Origin: Tillandsia leiboldiana
Taxonomy: Eukaryota > Streptophyta > Magnoliopsida > Poales > Bromeliaceae
Direction: 5' to 3'
Length of the DNA stretch: 64,000 nucleotides
Assembly: GCA_029204045.2 (NCBI GenBank)
Contig: JAQNDB010000465.1
Coordinates: 1 to 64,000, forward strand
The notes under the pieces are model-generated. The model was not told the DNA's origin and ran no database searches. It worked only from the letters and a program-made list of their open reading frames with translations. Below, one piece after another: positions 46,613 through 57,037 of this stretch. How positions within the stretch are numbered: position 1 is the first letter of the stretch; every line of letters starts with the position of its first letter. The translations under genes were made by a program, and so were the position numbers.

Positions 46613-48302
46613 TGTCACGCCCCGGGGTCGAAACGGCGACCCGGGCTCGCCAACAGATCCGCCACCTATGCCAAACCCGCATAGGCGAAGCGTCCTACCT
46701 GCAAAAAGAGCTACAGCTAACAGATATCAGAGCTAAAAGATAAAACTGCTGTAGAATAAAAACAACCACTGTACAACTGAAGATAAAACAACAAGGTCCA
46801 TCTCCCAAAAATGATAATCATACATTAACCTCGAGTACAAAACTCACAGCTCAACAAGGAGATATCTCAAATAAAATATCAGTGTACAAGCTCTCAATAC
46901 ATCATATCCTCACTACAACAGTCTCTCAAAAGAGGAAATAAATACCAATCTACCGACTATACTGAAGATCTCCTCCAGAGGGGGTACCGCTACTCTCCAA
47001 AGATGGGTCAGGATCTAGCTCGCTACTCCCTCACCACGCACAGCAACCACAGAACGGCAACACCCGCCAAGACTCTGCAAAACAAAGAGGAGAAAGGACA
47101 AAAGGGGGGAAAACCCCCAACGGGCGTGAGAACTACGCAATAAGGGAGTTCTCAGTGGGTATCGCCACTAGGCCCGACGATCTGCCCACCAAGACTACTA
47201 GAGGCAAAAGATAACCGATGCAATAAAACTGAAAGAAGAAGCTGGAAACACTCTACAGCTACCATGCCTCTATCCAAATGCTCAAATGGGGAAACTCTGA
47301 TGAAGATATGCAACACTCGCACACGAGGTGCTCAATCGACCCAATCGAGCTGACTGCCACATCGGGTCCAGTCAAACCTGCGCCCACCTACAACCACCTC
47401 CCGCTGACGGGCAGGAATTACATAGGGCGTCCAAACGGGCTAACTCGCTATCGAGTAGTGGCTCATGCAGGCTATAGTCAAATCCGTGCCCTCTCTCTCT
47501 CAGAACGAAAAGACTCAAGATGCTCAACCTCTCACACAATGGTCAAAGAACTCACAACGACCACGGGACCACCGTCAAACCCCGAACGGTTCCCAACAAT
47601 ACTGGCACTGGTCTAACACAGCTACTAGACTCCACTCGGTCCCCCAGGCACGAGTGTAACACAAAGTATCTGCCTGAATAAACCCAATCGATAGACCAGT
47701 AATCACTGGTACTGCCTGCTCTGCCGCGACGGGTATGCCAGCCTACGCATAACACCGAAGCAAAGGAGTCCCAAGGACTCAAAACCCAGCATGGTGCCCG
47801 GCGCTCTGCACCGTGGAAAGCCTACTCCGGAGTGGCACTCGAGGGGAGCGACCCACACGAGTAAAGTATCACTGTCTCAAGCATCACTGTATCGAGTATC
47901 TCTGTAACCACTGTCTCATAACAGCAGGACTGGATCAAGACTATGATCAAAGTGGGAAACTCCGTCCACTAACAAAACCCCGATCTGATGCAATAGTACT
48001 CAAAAAGTGGGAAACACCATCCACTAGAACAAATCTGATACCCAATCTGATGCAATAGTCAACATCCGGTCAACCGCCCAAAGTCCGCGGTCACTGCAAT
48101 AACCCACAACCCACAATTGGGTAAATTAATCAAGATCCGGTCAACCGCCTACTGTCCGCGGTTGCCGCGATAACCCACAATCCAACATCAAGCACACCCT
48201 GTCTCTGACCCTAAGGTCCCAGCTACACTATCCCAAACCTCTGCTCGAACCCGAGCAACATGACTCAAAAGTCTAAATAAAAAGGAGAAAGAAAGCAATC
48301 AT
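46613..48302 (-). repeat. GYP-5 5' LTR, left segment
   Basis: Matches 38958-40647 nearly base for base. It ends at target duplication atcat (48298-48302), where GYP-6 starts. The uninterrupted site with one atcat is visible near 40643. Confidence 0.93.
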
Positions 48303-50121
48303 TGTGATGATCCAGGTTTCCATGCACTGTTTTCCCGTGAATCCAAGTGTGAAACACCTAATGATGGTGTTTGATCCACAGTGTGTCAAAGGGACAGCAC
48401 AGGTGGGTCCGTGGCAGTATTTATTGTTAGTTTGGCCTTCGGCGGGGTTTGCCGAATTTTAGAAAAGTTTCTAGGCCAAACGGATGGCGTATTTGGATCC
48501 AGCGCGGAAAAACGCTTGGAAACGGCTATTTATTTGCCGGATTTGGAGTCCGGATGCCCAAAAACGGACTCCCGGAAGTTTCTAATGTCTCCTGGTGCAT
48601 GGGGGAAGGCCGTGGACCGCCGGATGCCACGTGGCGGGCCCTCATTGGCCGGCCCGCAGCGCCCGGTGCATGGAACGGCGCGGCGGGGTGCACGGACCCG
48701 GCGCACAGACACGTGGCGCATGGCTACTGGCGGGCTCTCGGGACTCGGCGCAGGGGACAACGTCTGCGGCCGGTCAGGCGGCGCCTGCCCGCGCGCCTGA
48801 CCGCACAGTGCGTGGGACGCGCGTCGCCTCGCCATTAGCGACCGCCTGCGGGGTTGACCGCGCGGTCGGGACGCGCGTCGGCCGCTGGCGCGCCCCGCAC
48901 GGCTGTTCGCTGTGCGGGATGCGCGCCGATCTCCTGTGGGGACGCGCGTCGCGTTCTGATTGGTTCCGCCCGGTCGGACGGGACGCGTCCGACCCGCCCT
49001 GGCGGATCCGGGCCCAAACTTGGCCCGAATCCAATAACTTGGGTTTTTCTCCTTTTTAATTCTTTTAAGGGCATTGGAAGCCCGATTTCTCCCTTTCTGT
49101 TTGGAATCACTCCGAGCTCCCTCTTAGACATTTCTTCCTCTCCCAATCCTTCATCCACTGTAGTAATCTCAAGAATTTTAAAGGCTCGGATCCCAAGGTT
49201 TGCATTTATCCGGCGCGGCGCGACGATCGTTCTACGGCTACCAGATTCGTCGCATTTCGGTGTTCTAGCTCCCCCGGCTCACCCCGACATCCTGTTTTTA
49301 CGATTTTTGCGCCGTCGGATTCTAGACAGGTAGGGCTTCACTTCCTCTTTTATGAGTTTCTCTTGATTCAGAGGTTTTGATGGTGGTTCTGTGGCTTCTT
49401 TCTGACCCTTTTTCCGTCGCGGAGTTTTGGGACAGCACCATCTCGTTTTGGCGATAACTTCGCGCTCGAGCATCGAAACAGGGCGACTCAAAAGGGGATT
49501 TGCATCTACGTGTCGCGAGGAATCTCCTGGAATTTTCGTGGATTTTTGTGGAATTTCCCTGAAGGTGAGGAATCCCTTTTTACAGAATTTTATATCGCTG
49601 TTTTGGGATGAATGTATTGTTTGAGGTGGTCCTCTTGTCGATTTTCGTTCTCAGCACAGAAAAATCGTGGGAAAACGTGCAGGTACTTGTTTCGACCGGA
49701 TCGTCGCGTAGATCGCAGTGTATATTTTTCTGGGAATTTTGTGGGCACGTGTCGCAGGTAAAAATGGCTGAACAGTAAATCTGAATTTGGGAGACAGATT
49801 TTGGGTTAAACTTGAATTGTAATTTGTGTGTGTTCTTTGGGATCTTTGGCACAGTGTTGCGGGGTTTTTCCGGAGCGAGCGCGGACTTAGCCTTTGAGGA
49901 CCGGATTTAGCGCTCGAGGTGGGTACCGTTGTTTACCTCCTACTTATGATGTCCCCACTAGGCCTATTGGAGTGCTTCACTATTATGTTGCTAAATGAAC
50001 CGGAATAAGTTAAAATGGCATTTTGGTTGAGAATTGGACTTATTGCTTGGGCTACATCTTAAAATGGACTAAGTATTAATGAATGGATGATTCTTATATT
50101 AATATGTCGTATAAACCTCAC

Positions 50122-50143
50122 GGGGGGGGGGGGGGGGGGGGGG
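50122..50143 (+). repeat. Homopolymer G run (22)
   Basis: Twenty-two consecutive G after CTCAC, the same length as the run at 5643-5664. Confidence 0.9.
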
Positions 50144-50652
50144 AGTTTTGCTATAAAGGACTATCTTACTCGTACACTTTGGGACCTCTTATGCTTATGT
50201 GATAAATGGATATGAGATAACTTAGCAAATGAAAGTTTAACTAGTGGCATACCTCTCTATTGGGAAAGATAATAATATTTAAACCCTGTTTTTAAATAAA
50301 GGACTTTGCATGCTTAAATGGACATCTAGTTAGGCCACCTTTTTCTGCTACACTATCATGCTGGAATTGACTTAGGAGAAACCATGCTTTTCTCTTCTTT
50401 TATTTATATTCGGGGGATAGTGCGCTCGGGTTCGAGCAGGGACTGGGATAGTGTAGTCAGACAGTTGTGGGCTTTGGGACAGGCAGGCTGGGAGGGCCGG
50501 GCATTGCGGCAACCGCGGATCTTTGGCGGTTGACCGGACAGTGGTTATTGCATCAGATTGGGATAGAGGATTTGGATTTCTTTTAGTGGATGGGTTTTCC
50601 ACCGTGATCAGAGTCATGATCCAGTCCTGCTGATTTGGTACTTGTTACCCAG

Positions 50653-52950
50653 GCATTATACTCGTGTGGGTCGCTCCCCTCGAGTGCCACTCCGGAGTGT
50701 GCGTTTTTACAGGCTTCGAGTCTTCGAGACTCCCTTTTCCTATCGGTGTTATGCGTAGGCTGGCATACCCGATTTGGCAGGCAGAGCAGGCAGTACCAGT
50801 GCTTACTGGTGTATCGATTGGGTCTAGACAGGCAGGCGTTGACATTCTGATGCATACATATAGCTAATCTATCAGTTAGCTCATTAGAGGCATGTAGTGG
50901 TAGCTCTATTCATCATCAGCAGTTTTAATTACAGCTTACCACCTTTGTTCATCTTTTCTGCCTCTTATAGTCCTAGTGGGCACATTTGTGTTGAGGTCTA
51001 CCCACTAGGAGGAGGCTACTGTTTTATAGTAGTTCTCACTCCCCACTGCTTTTCTTCTTCTCTTCCCCTTTGTTTTGCAGAGTCGTCTGCGGCTGTTGCA
51101 GGACCCTCCACTGCGGACCGAGGTAAGAGGATCGCGGACTAGATAGCGGTCCACCCAGGCACCAGTTCTATTATTAGATGTACCCCGATACTCTCAGATA
51201 CTCTACTTTTCATTTCTTTTTGGGTCTGGCTTCGGCCAGCTGGTTGTATTTGATTAGTGAGCTGGGAGAGACATATGTATTATTGAGAGTTACTTTCTAC
51301 ACTTTACTTTTCTGCTTTATCTGAGATGTATTAGTTACTGTTTAGCTCTGTTTATGCTCTTTTATTATATCATCTATATTTGAGCAGGTTACCAGCGCTT
51401 CGTATACACGGGAAATTCTGTGTATACGGCGGATCTGTAGACGGGCCCGGGTTCTGGTTTACACCCCACTTCCCAGGGGGTCACCCATCCTAGAACTACT
51501 CTAGCTCTAGCACGCTTAACTCTCATGTTCCTCTTGGATCTTGCTACCATCCAAAATGCTATAGCCGAGTTAGAGATTTAGTCCTATTATATCATTTATA
51601 TAGAGGACTAATCCAAATTCCGGGGGTGTCACATTCTTCCCCCCTTTAAGCCCTGACGTCCACGTCAGGCTCAAGCACACTCACAAGCACCAGGCGATGT
51701 GAGACTCGTCTCGCTAGCCTTAGCCGACCTTGTGAGGAGCTGCACTCCACTCACAACGGTCATTAGCCGGGGAGCCTCGCTCTACCCGCTATATAACCCT
51801 GGCATTATACTCGTGTGGGTCGCTCCCCTCGAGTGCCACTCCGGAGTGTGCGTTTTTACAGGCTTCGAGTCTTCGAGACTCCCTTTTCCTATCGGTGTTA
51901 TGCGTAGGCTGGCATACCCGATTTGGCAGGCAGAGCAGGCAGTACCAGTGCTTACTGGTGTATCGATTGGGTCTAGACAGGCAGGCGTTGACATTCTGAT
52001 GCATACATATAGCTAATCTATCAGTTAGCTCATTAGAGGCATGTAGTGGTAGCTCTATTCATCATCAGCAGTTTTAATTACAGCTTACCACCTTTGTTCA
52101 TCTTTTCTGCCTCTTATAGTCCTAGTGGGCACATTTGTGTTGAGGTCTACCCACTAGGAGGAGGCTACTGTTTTATAGTAGTTCTCACTCCCCACTGCTT
52201 TTCTTCTTCTCTTCCCCTTTGTTTTGCAGAGTCGTCTGCGGCTGTTGCAGGACCCTCCACTGCGGACCGAGGTAAGAGGATCGCGGACTAGATAGCGGTC
52301 CACCCAGGCACCAGTTCTATTATTAGATGTACCCCGATACTCTCAGATACTCTACTTTTCATTTCTTTTTGGGTCTGGCTTCGGCCAGCTGGTTGTATTT
52401 GATTAGTGAGCTGGGAGAGACATATGTATTATTGAGAGTTACTTTCTACACTTTACTTTTCTGCTTTATCTGAGATGTATTAGTTACTGTTTAGCTCTGT
52501 TTATGCTCTTTTATTATATCATCTATATTTGAGCAGGTTACCAGCGCTTCGTATACACGGGAAATTCTGTGTATACGGCGGATCTGTAGACGGGCCCGGG
52601 TTCTGGTTTACACCCCACTTCCCAGGGGGTCACCCATCCTAGAACTACTCTAGCTCTAGCACGCTTAACTCTCATGTTCCTCTTGGATCTTGCTACCATC
52701 CAAAATGCTATAGCCGAGTTAGAGATTTAGTCCTATTATATCATTTATATAGAGGACTAATCCAAATTCCGGGGGTGTCACATTCTTCCCCCCTTTAAGC
52801 CCTGACGTCCACGTCAGGCTCAAGCACACTCACAAGCACCAGGCGATGTGAGACTCGTCTCGCTAGCCTTAGCCGACCTTGTGAGGAGCTGCACTCCACT
52901 CACAACGGTCATTAGCCGGGGAGCCTCGCTCTACCCGCTATATAACCCTG
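50653..52950. repeat. 1149-bp tandem duplication of LTR end plus Cassandra part
   Basis: Bases from about 50653 to 51801 are repeated at 51802-52950 with no difference seen by eye. Each copy holds the GYP-6 LTR end and a Cassandra LTR with part of its interior. The junction AACCCTGGCATTATACTC joins Cassandra interior (ACCCTGG) to GYP-6 (CAGGCATTATAC) at a GGC microhomology. Confidence 0.93.
51396..51431 (+). other. LTR 3'-end hairpin, GYP-6
   Basis: Perfect 9-bp stem CGTATACAC/GTGTATACG, extended by CGC/GCG with a TT bulge. GGCGGATCTG overlaps the 3' side. It is duplicated at +1149. Confidence 0.75.
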
Positions 52951-53181
52951 GCTCAGCCGAGACTCATCTCACATTTCCGGCTGGTGAATGGCTCTGATAC
53001 CAACTGTGACGCCCCACTTCCCAGGGGGTCACCCATCCTAGAACTACTCTAGCTCTAGCACGCTTAACTCTCATGTTCCTCTTGGATCTTGCTACCATCC
53101 AAAATGCTATAGCCGAGTTAGAGATTTAGTCCTATTATATCATTTATATAGAGGACTAATCCAAATTCCGGGGGTGTCACA
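51461..53181 (-). mobile_element. CAS-4: Cassandra-type TRIM with three LTRs
   Basis: Cassandra LTRs on the minus strand at 51461-51633, 52610-52782 and 53005-53181. The first two lack the normal TGTGACG start because they are fused to GYP-6 at CCCC. Only the last interval (52783-53004) is a full interior, with the primer site at 53004-52990. The middle interval is GYP-6 sequence brought in by the 1149-bp duplication. All three LTRs have the 5S-like block. The right end GGGTGTCACA is directly followed by atcat. Confidence 0.9.
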
Positions 53182-53186
53182 ATCAT

Positions 53187-55600
53187 GGTTTCTCCTAAGT
53201 CAAATTCCAATATGTAGTGCAGCAGTAAAAGATGGCCTAACTATATGTCCATACACATATGTCCATACAAGCATGCATTTGTCCTCAAGAAGAATAAAGA
53301 AAATAAATCTCATGCCAAAATTATCAATGACCATACCTGTCCATAATTCTCAATCCATAATGGCTCCTCAGAGTAGAACCTGCACATAACTACATAATCC
53401 TATCCCAATGCATAAACCATCCTCATAAAAGGTTATGTGCTAATATGGCATGATAATTAATCATATAGGGTATCCTTGCCTTAGATAAGCTTCCACTAAT
53501 CATCAACATGACTATCTGATTAATACCATTGTCATACTGTGAATAATTCACTTGCAATTTCCATAAAATCCTCATTGTTAAACTTACCGATCAATCCCAG
53601 CTATTGTACCATTCACCTGCATGCAATGCTAACATATGAAAATTTAGAGAACCGTCCACCGGTTCCGGGAATAAGGCACCCACCTGAAAAGCTGACTGTC
53701 CAAAGCCCCACAACTGAAAACACCAGATAACTCAAATCCCATGCTCCAATAAGTTCGGCACACCCGTAACCCTCCTGGCACAATACAAAGCTCACAATTA
53801 CACTAGGCTCCCAAATATAGCACTTAAAACCACATACAACCTCGAATTCTGAACTGTTAAATTATCACCTGCAGATAGTGCCCAGCAAATTCCAATAAAA
53901 ATATCACAGCAATCCTTGCGTCGATAGCTTCGAAACGGTACCTTGCACGCCCAAATCGGAGTTCGGTAAGTCAAGATAAAAATTCGGCAAGGGGGTACAC
54001 TCATACAAAAATCTGTATTAAAACTGTACACTGTTCACTGAGAAAACAGTAATTTTCACCTCTGATGAAATCTCAGAAAAATCCAAGAAAAATACGAGCG
54101 CGTTCCTTGCGATCTGTAGATGAAAAAGTTGTATAAGCTCGTTTCCGGCTGACGCTTGTGCGCAAAGATATGGCCAAAACACCTTGATGCTGTCCCACAA
54201 AGCCAAACAGAAAATGGGTCACAGCGTTGCCTCGGGACCCGTGCCAAAAACTCGCAACGGGAAAGCGCGATCAAAACGAAAGATGAAGTCCTACCTCTTA
54301 GGAGTCTGCCGGCGCAAGAATCACAGCAAAATGATCTCGGGGTAGCCCAGGGGAGCTAAAACACTGTCGCTGCGCCGAAGAAGAACCCAGGAAAGCAACA
54401 TCGCGCCGCACCGTAAAATGGGGAACCTCGGGATTCGTGCCCCCAAAAATCCCAAAACTCTGCAGGAAGATCAAGGACTTGAAGATGAAAATCTTCCAAG
54501 AAGGGAGCTCGGGGAGATCAAGCTTGGGCGGAGAGGAAAAACCCAAAGAAGAGGGCTCGGGCTGCCTATTTATAGGCTGAGAAAAACAATTGGAAGAATT
54601 CCCATTGTGTCCCAAGTTCCGGGCGCGCATAGTGCGGCCCGGCCCAGCCCACCAGATTCGGGCGCGCACAGTGCGGCCCGGCCCGCCGAGTTTCGGGCGC
54701 GCACAGTGCGGCCCGGTCCACCACACAGCCCAGTCCACACTCCCCCGGGCCCCACTGCACCCGGTGCACCTGCGCCCGAAAATGGCGACGCGACACGTGG
54801 CCCGGCAACCCGTGCACCGCGCACGTCGCGCCGTGGACCGCGCACGTCGCGGCTGACCCGGGCCCGTACGGCCACCTGCCCCGCCGTACGGCCACCTGCC
54901 CCGGTCAACAGCTCCACCGATTGCGTGGACCGGGAGCACAACACCGGACCAACCACCTCACGCCACGTGTCCACCCGGTCTACCGTGCACCACCGGCCTG
55001 CTCCGTGAACCCAGACCACAACACCGACCAGTGAGAACCTGCCACGTGTCCCTTCCTCGGGTGAACGACGGCCGCGTGGACCGCGCACCTGACCGCGCCC
55101 CCGCGCGCCTGCCCGCGCCCCTGTGCGCCTGCCCGCGGCCGCGCGCCGCTTGCCCGAGCGCCCTCCGCCGCCTTCCGCCGCTGCCCGCCGCCGCCAACCG
55201 CCGCCGGTGATCGCCGGAAACACTGTTCCGGCGATGAACAGTAAAATTACTGTAGCAAGCTCCGAAAAATACAAGTAAATAGCCCATCTTGACCGTTTTC
55301 GCGCGCTGATTCCAAATCCGGCGTCCATTTTGCCAAATTCCAATCCTATAATTTGCCGAAGGCTCCCGGAAAGGTATTTTTAATCCGAATTCCGCGCCGA
55401 GCCTAACTTTGATATCCACTCCTCGCATAAACTTTTCTAAACATCCGATGGGGTCCCCCGATTACCTACGAGATCCATTTTAAGCCCCGAGTCCATCTCT
55501 TGTGTCCAAACTGGCGCGCGAACACCGCCGACATGCCACGTAGGCTTCCAGAAGCTGCTGGTCACACTGTAGAAGCCCTGCAAAGATCCGGGTCACCACA
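53187..55600 (-). repeat. GYP-5 5' LTR, right segment
   Basis: Continues the LTR after GYP-6 (matches 40648-43061) and ends ACCCGG(G)TCACCACA, the reverse of TGTGGTGACCC, followed by tttat. A minus-strand TATAAATA lies near 54570. Confidence 0.93.
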
Positions 55601-55605
55601 TTTAT

Positions 55606-56166
55606 GATTGATTCCAGTATACTTACCTGCAGTTCTTATTCTGATTACTAGTTGACCTCTATGCTTTCCAGCTTTTCCTGTTGACTCTTACTATCCGCAG
55701 ATTTTAGTACCCAGTAGGTACGATTAGCTGAAGCTCGGCTCGTCGTGCCCACTGGGATGCACTCCGGTGTATCTCACACCCTCGGGTGACTGTTGTAGGT
55801 CCGTCGGGTGGTGAGATGTCGGGACGATCCAGTGAGCCGATTACGATAGAGCTGTCCCCATGAGCATTATATATCGACGACTTCGGCAGACATTTACTTT
55901 CCGCATTTCATTCCAGTTTATCGTGAGTTAGACATTTAAAATACTGATGTAATTACCGATTGTGAATTATTCCTGCTGACTAGATTAGTAGTTGTACTGA
56001 GATATCTGTCGCTGATTACTAGCCTAGCCATGCATATATAGGGGAGTCCCTGTTCGCGGAATAGAGAGTTCCCTATATGTGTGGCGGTCTGTTACGCCTA
56101 TTTTGCAAACTCTGATTTAATCAAAAAAAAAATTTCAGACCTGATTTTTCAACTCGGGGCGTGACA
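55606..56166 (+). repeat. GYP-4 5' LTR, right segment
   Basis: LTR end after the GYP-5 insertion, finishing GGGGCGTGACA at 56166. There is no counterpart in the 3' LTR, which is truncated earlier. It contains the terminal hairpin (56033-56081). Confidence 0.9.
56033..56081 (+). other. LTR 3'-end hairpin, GYP-4
   Basis: Arms CATATATAGGGGA and TTCCCTATATGTG pair over about 12 bp with two G-U pairs. GGCGGTCTG follows, 85 bp before the LTR end. Confidence 0.68.
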
Positions 56167-57037
56167 GATTAGATGGTATCAGAGCAATAGGTATACGGTA
56201 CCTAGGAAAAGATGATTAGGAACTGGTTAGTATGAACCCTAGGATGACTTATGTCGCGAGAGCGCGGGGTATTTGTCTGATCGTTAGGAGCTCCGGTGTA
56301 TTTTCACACTATGAGTCGTGTCCCCAACTTGAGGTTGGCGACGGATTATGGTATTTCACTTTTCTTTTGATAAGCACGTTGGCTGCAGACAACGTACTGT
56401 CGAAAGAGCTGAGGAAATACCCCACCCTGTAAAGGGGAATATCATGATTGGGTCTATTTGTCTGCTTACTTAAATTTAGTTTCCAAGGTTGTCTTTGGAC
56501 AACGATGTTATAGTTTCAGCATTGATATTCCAGACCATATTGGACCTTGGGTAGGTCTCAGATAGTCGTGTACATAGTGGACAGATTGTATTTGTCATTA
56601 ATATAGACATTCGTTCGATCTTGCGGCCACTAGCCACGTTGATCTCGCCAGATCTTGCAACTGATTCGATAATAGAAATAAGTGGTAGTGCAGTCTACCC
56701 TGCTTGATCGCCTAAAGGAGGGACAGCAGTCGGACCCCTCCTCCCATAAGATTCGTGAACTGATACCACTGGGACAGACTGACGAACCACCAACTGCACG
56801 CCGATGGCTCTATCCAATTCAGGGGCCGTTGGTGTGTTCCAGATAACGGTAAATTAAGGACATCCTTACTGAGACACCACTGAAAACCCTGGCTCGAGAT
56901 GAGAAGAAGCTGAGGAACAGATCGATCCCCTACGACAACGTACAATGGGGGAACCATGATGGAGCATTTTCCCTAGTTATTTGATTCTTAAGTTGTGTTA
57001 AGTTTCAGGGACGAAACTTCCTTTTTGGTGGGAGAGA
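56167..57037 (+). other. GYP-4 interior (871 bp)
   Basis: The primer site TGGTATCAGAGC is at 56174-56185. From 56186 to about 56890 I see no domain in any frame. At 56898-56968 a scrap reads DEKKLRNRSIPYDNVQWGN, the pol tail after the integrase of Tekay elements. GGGACGAAACTTCC and a purine run (57000-57037) form the polypurine region. So only the two ends of a normal interior remain. Confidence 0.82.

Larger units (their letters stand above)
48303..51460 (+). mobile_element. GYP-6: Ty3/Gypsy solo LTR nested in GYP-5 LTR
   Basis: Starts TGTGATGATCC after atcat and runs as a single LTR in + orientation. No interior, primer site or second LTR of its own is present. Its last part (GGCGGATCTGTAGACGGGCC and on) is normal for these LTRs, but the expected GGGGCGTGACA terminus is replaced by Cassandra sequence at a shared CCCC. 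The outer duplication atcat reappears only after the Cassandra block (53182-53186). It contains a 22-G run (50122-50143) and the LTR-end hairpin. Parts are related to GYP-5 LTR in inverted orientation (for example 50650-50830 with 47660-47860). Confidence 0.85.
38958..55600 (-). mobile_element. GYP-5: Ty3/Gypsy element (Tekay-like) nested in GYP-4 LTR
   Basis: Flanked by target duplication tttat (38953-38957 and 55601-55605). LTRs are 38958-43061 and 46613-48302 plus 53187-55600. Both are exactly 4104 bp once GYP-6 is removed, differing by under about 1 percent by eye. On the minus strand LTRs start TGTGGTGACCC and end GGGGCGTGACA. The interior (43062-46612, 3.55 kb) has the primer site GGCTCTGATACCA (reverse) at 46593-46605, a GAGGACGAAACTT polypurine region next to 43062, and only short broken pol remnants. 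Near-identical LTRs around a ruined interior imply movement in trans or early loss of coding. Confidence 0.93.

Noticed and set aside
38958..48302. Segmental duplication of 38958-40647 and 46613-48302
   Set aside because: These are the two LTRs of GYP-5, explained by reverse transcription and confirmed by the tttat duplication.
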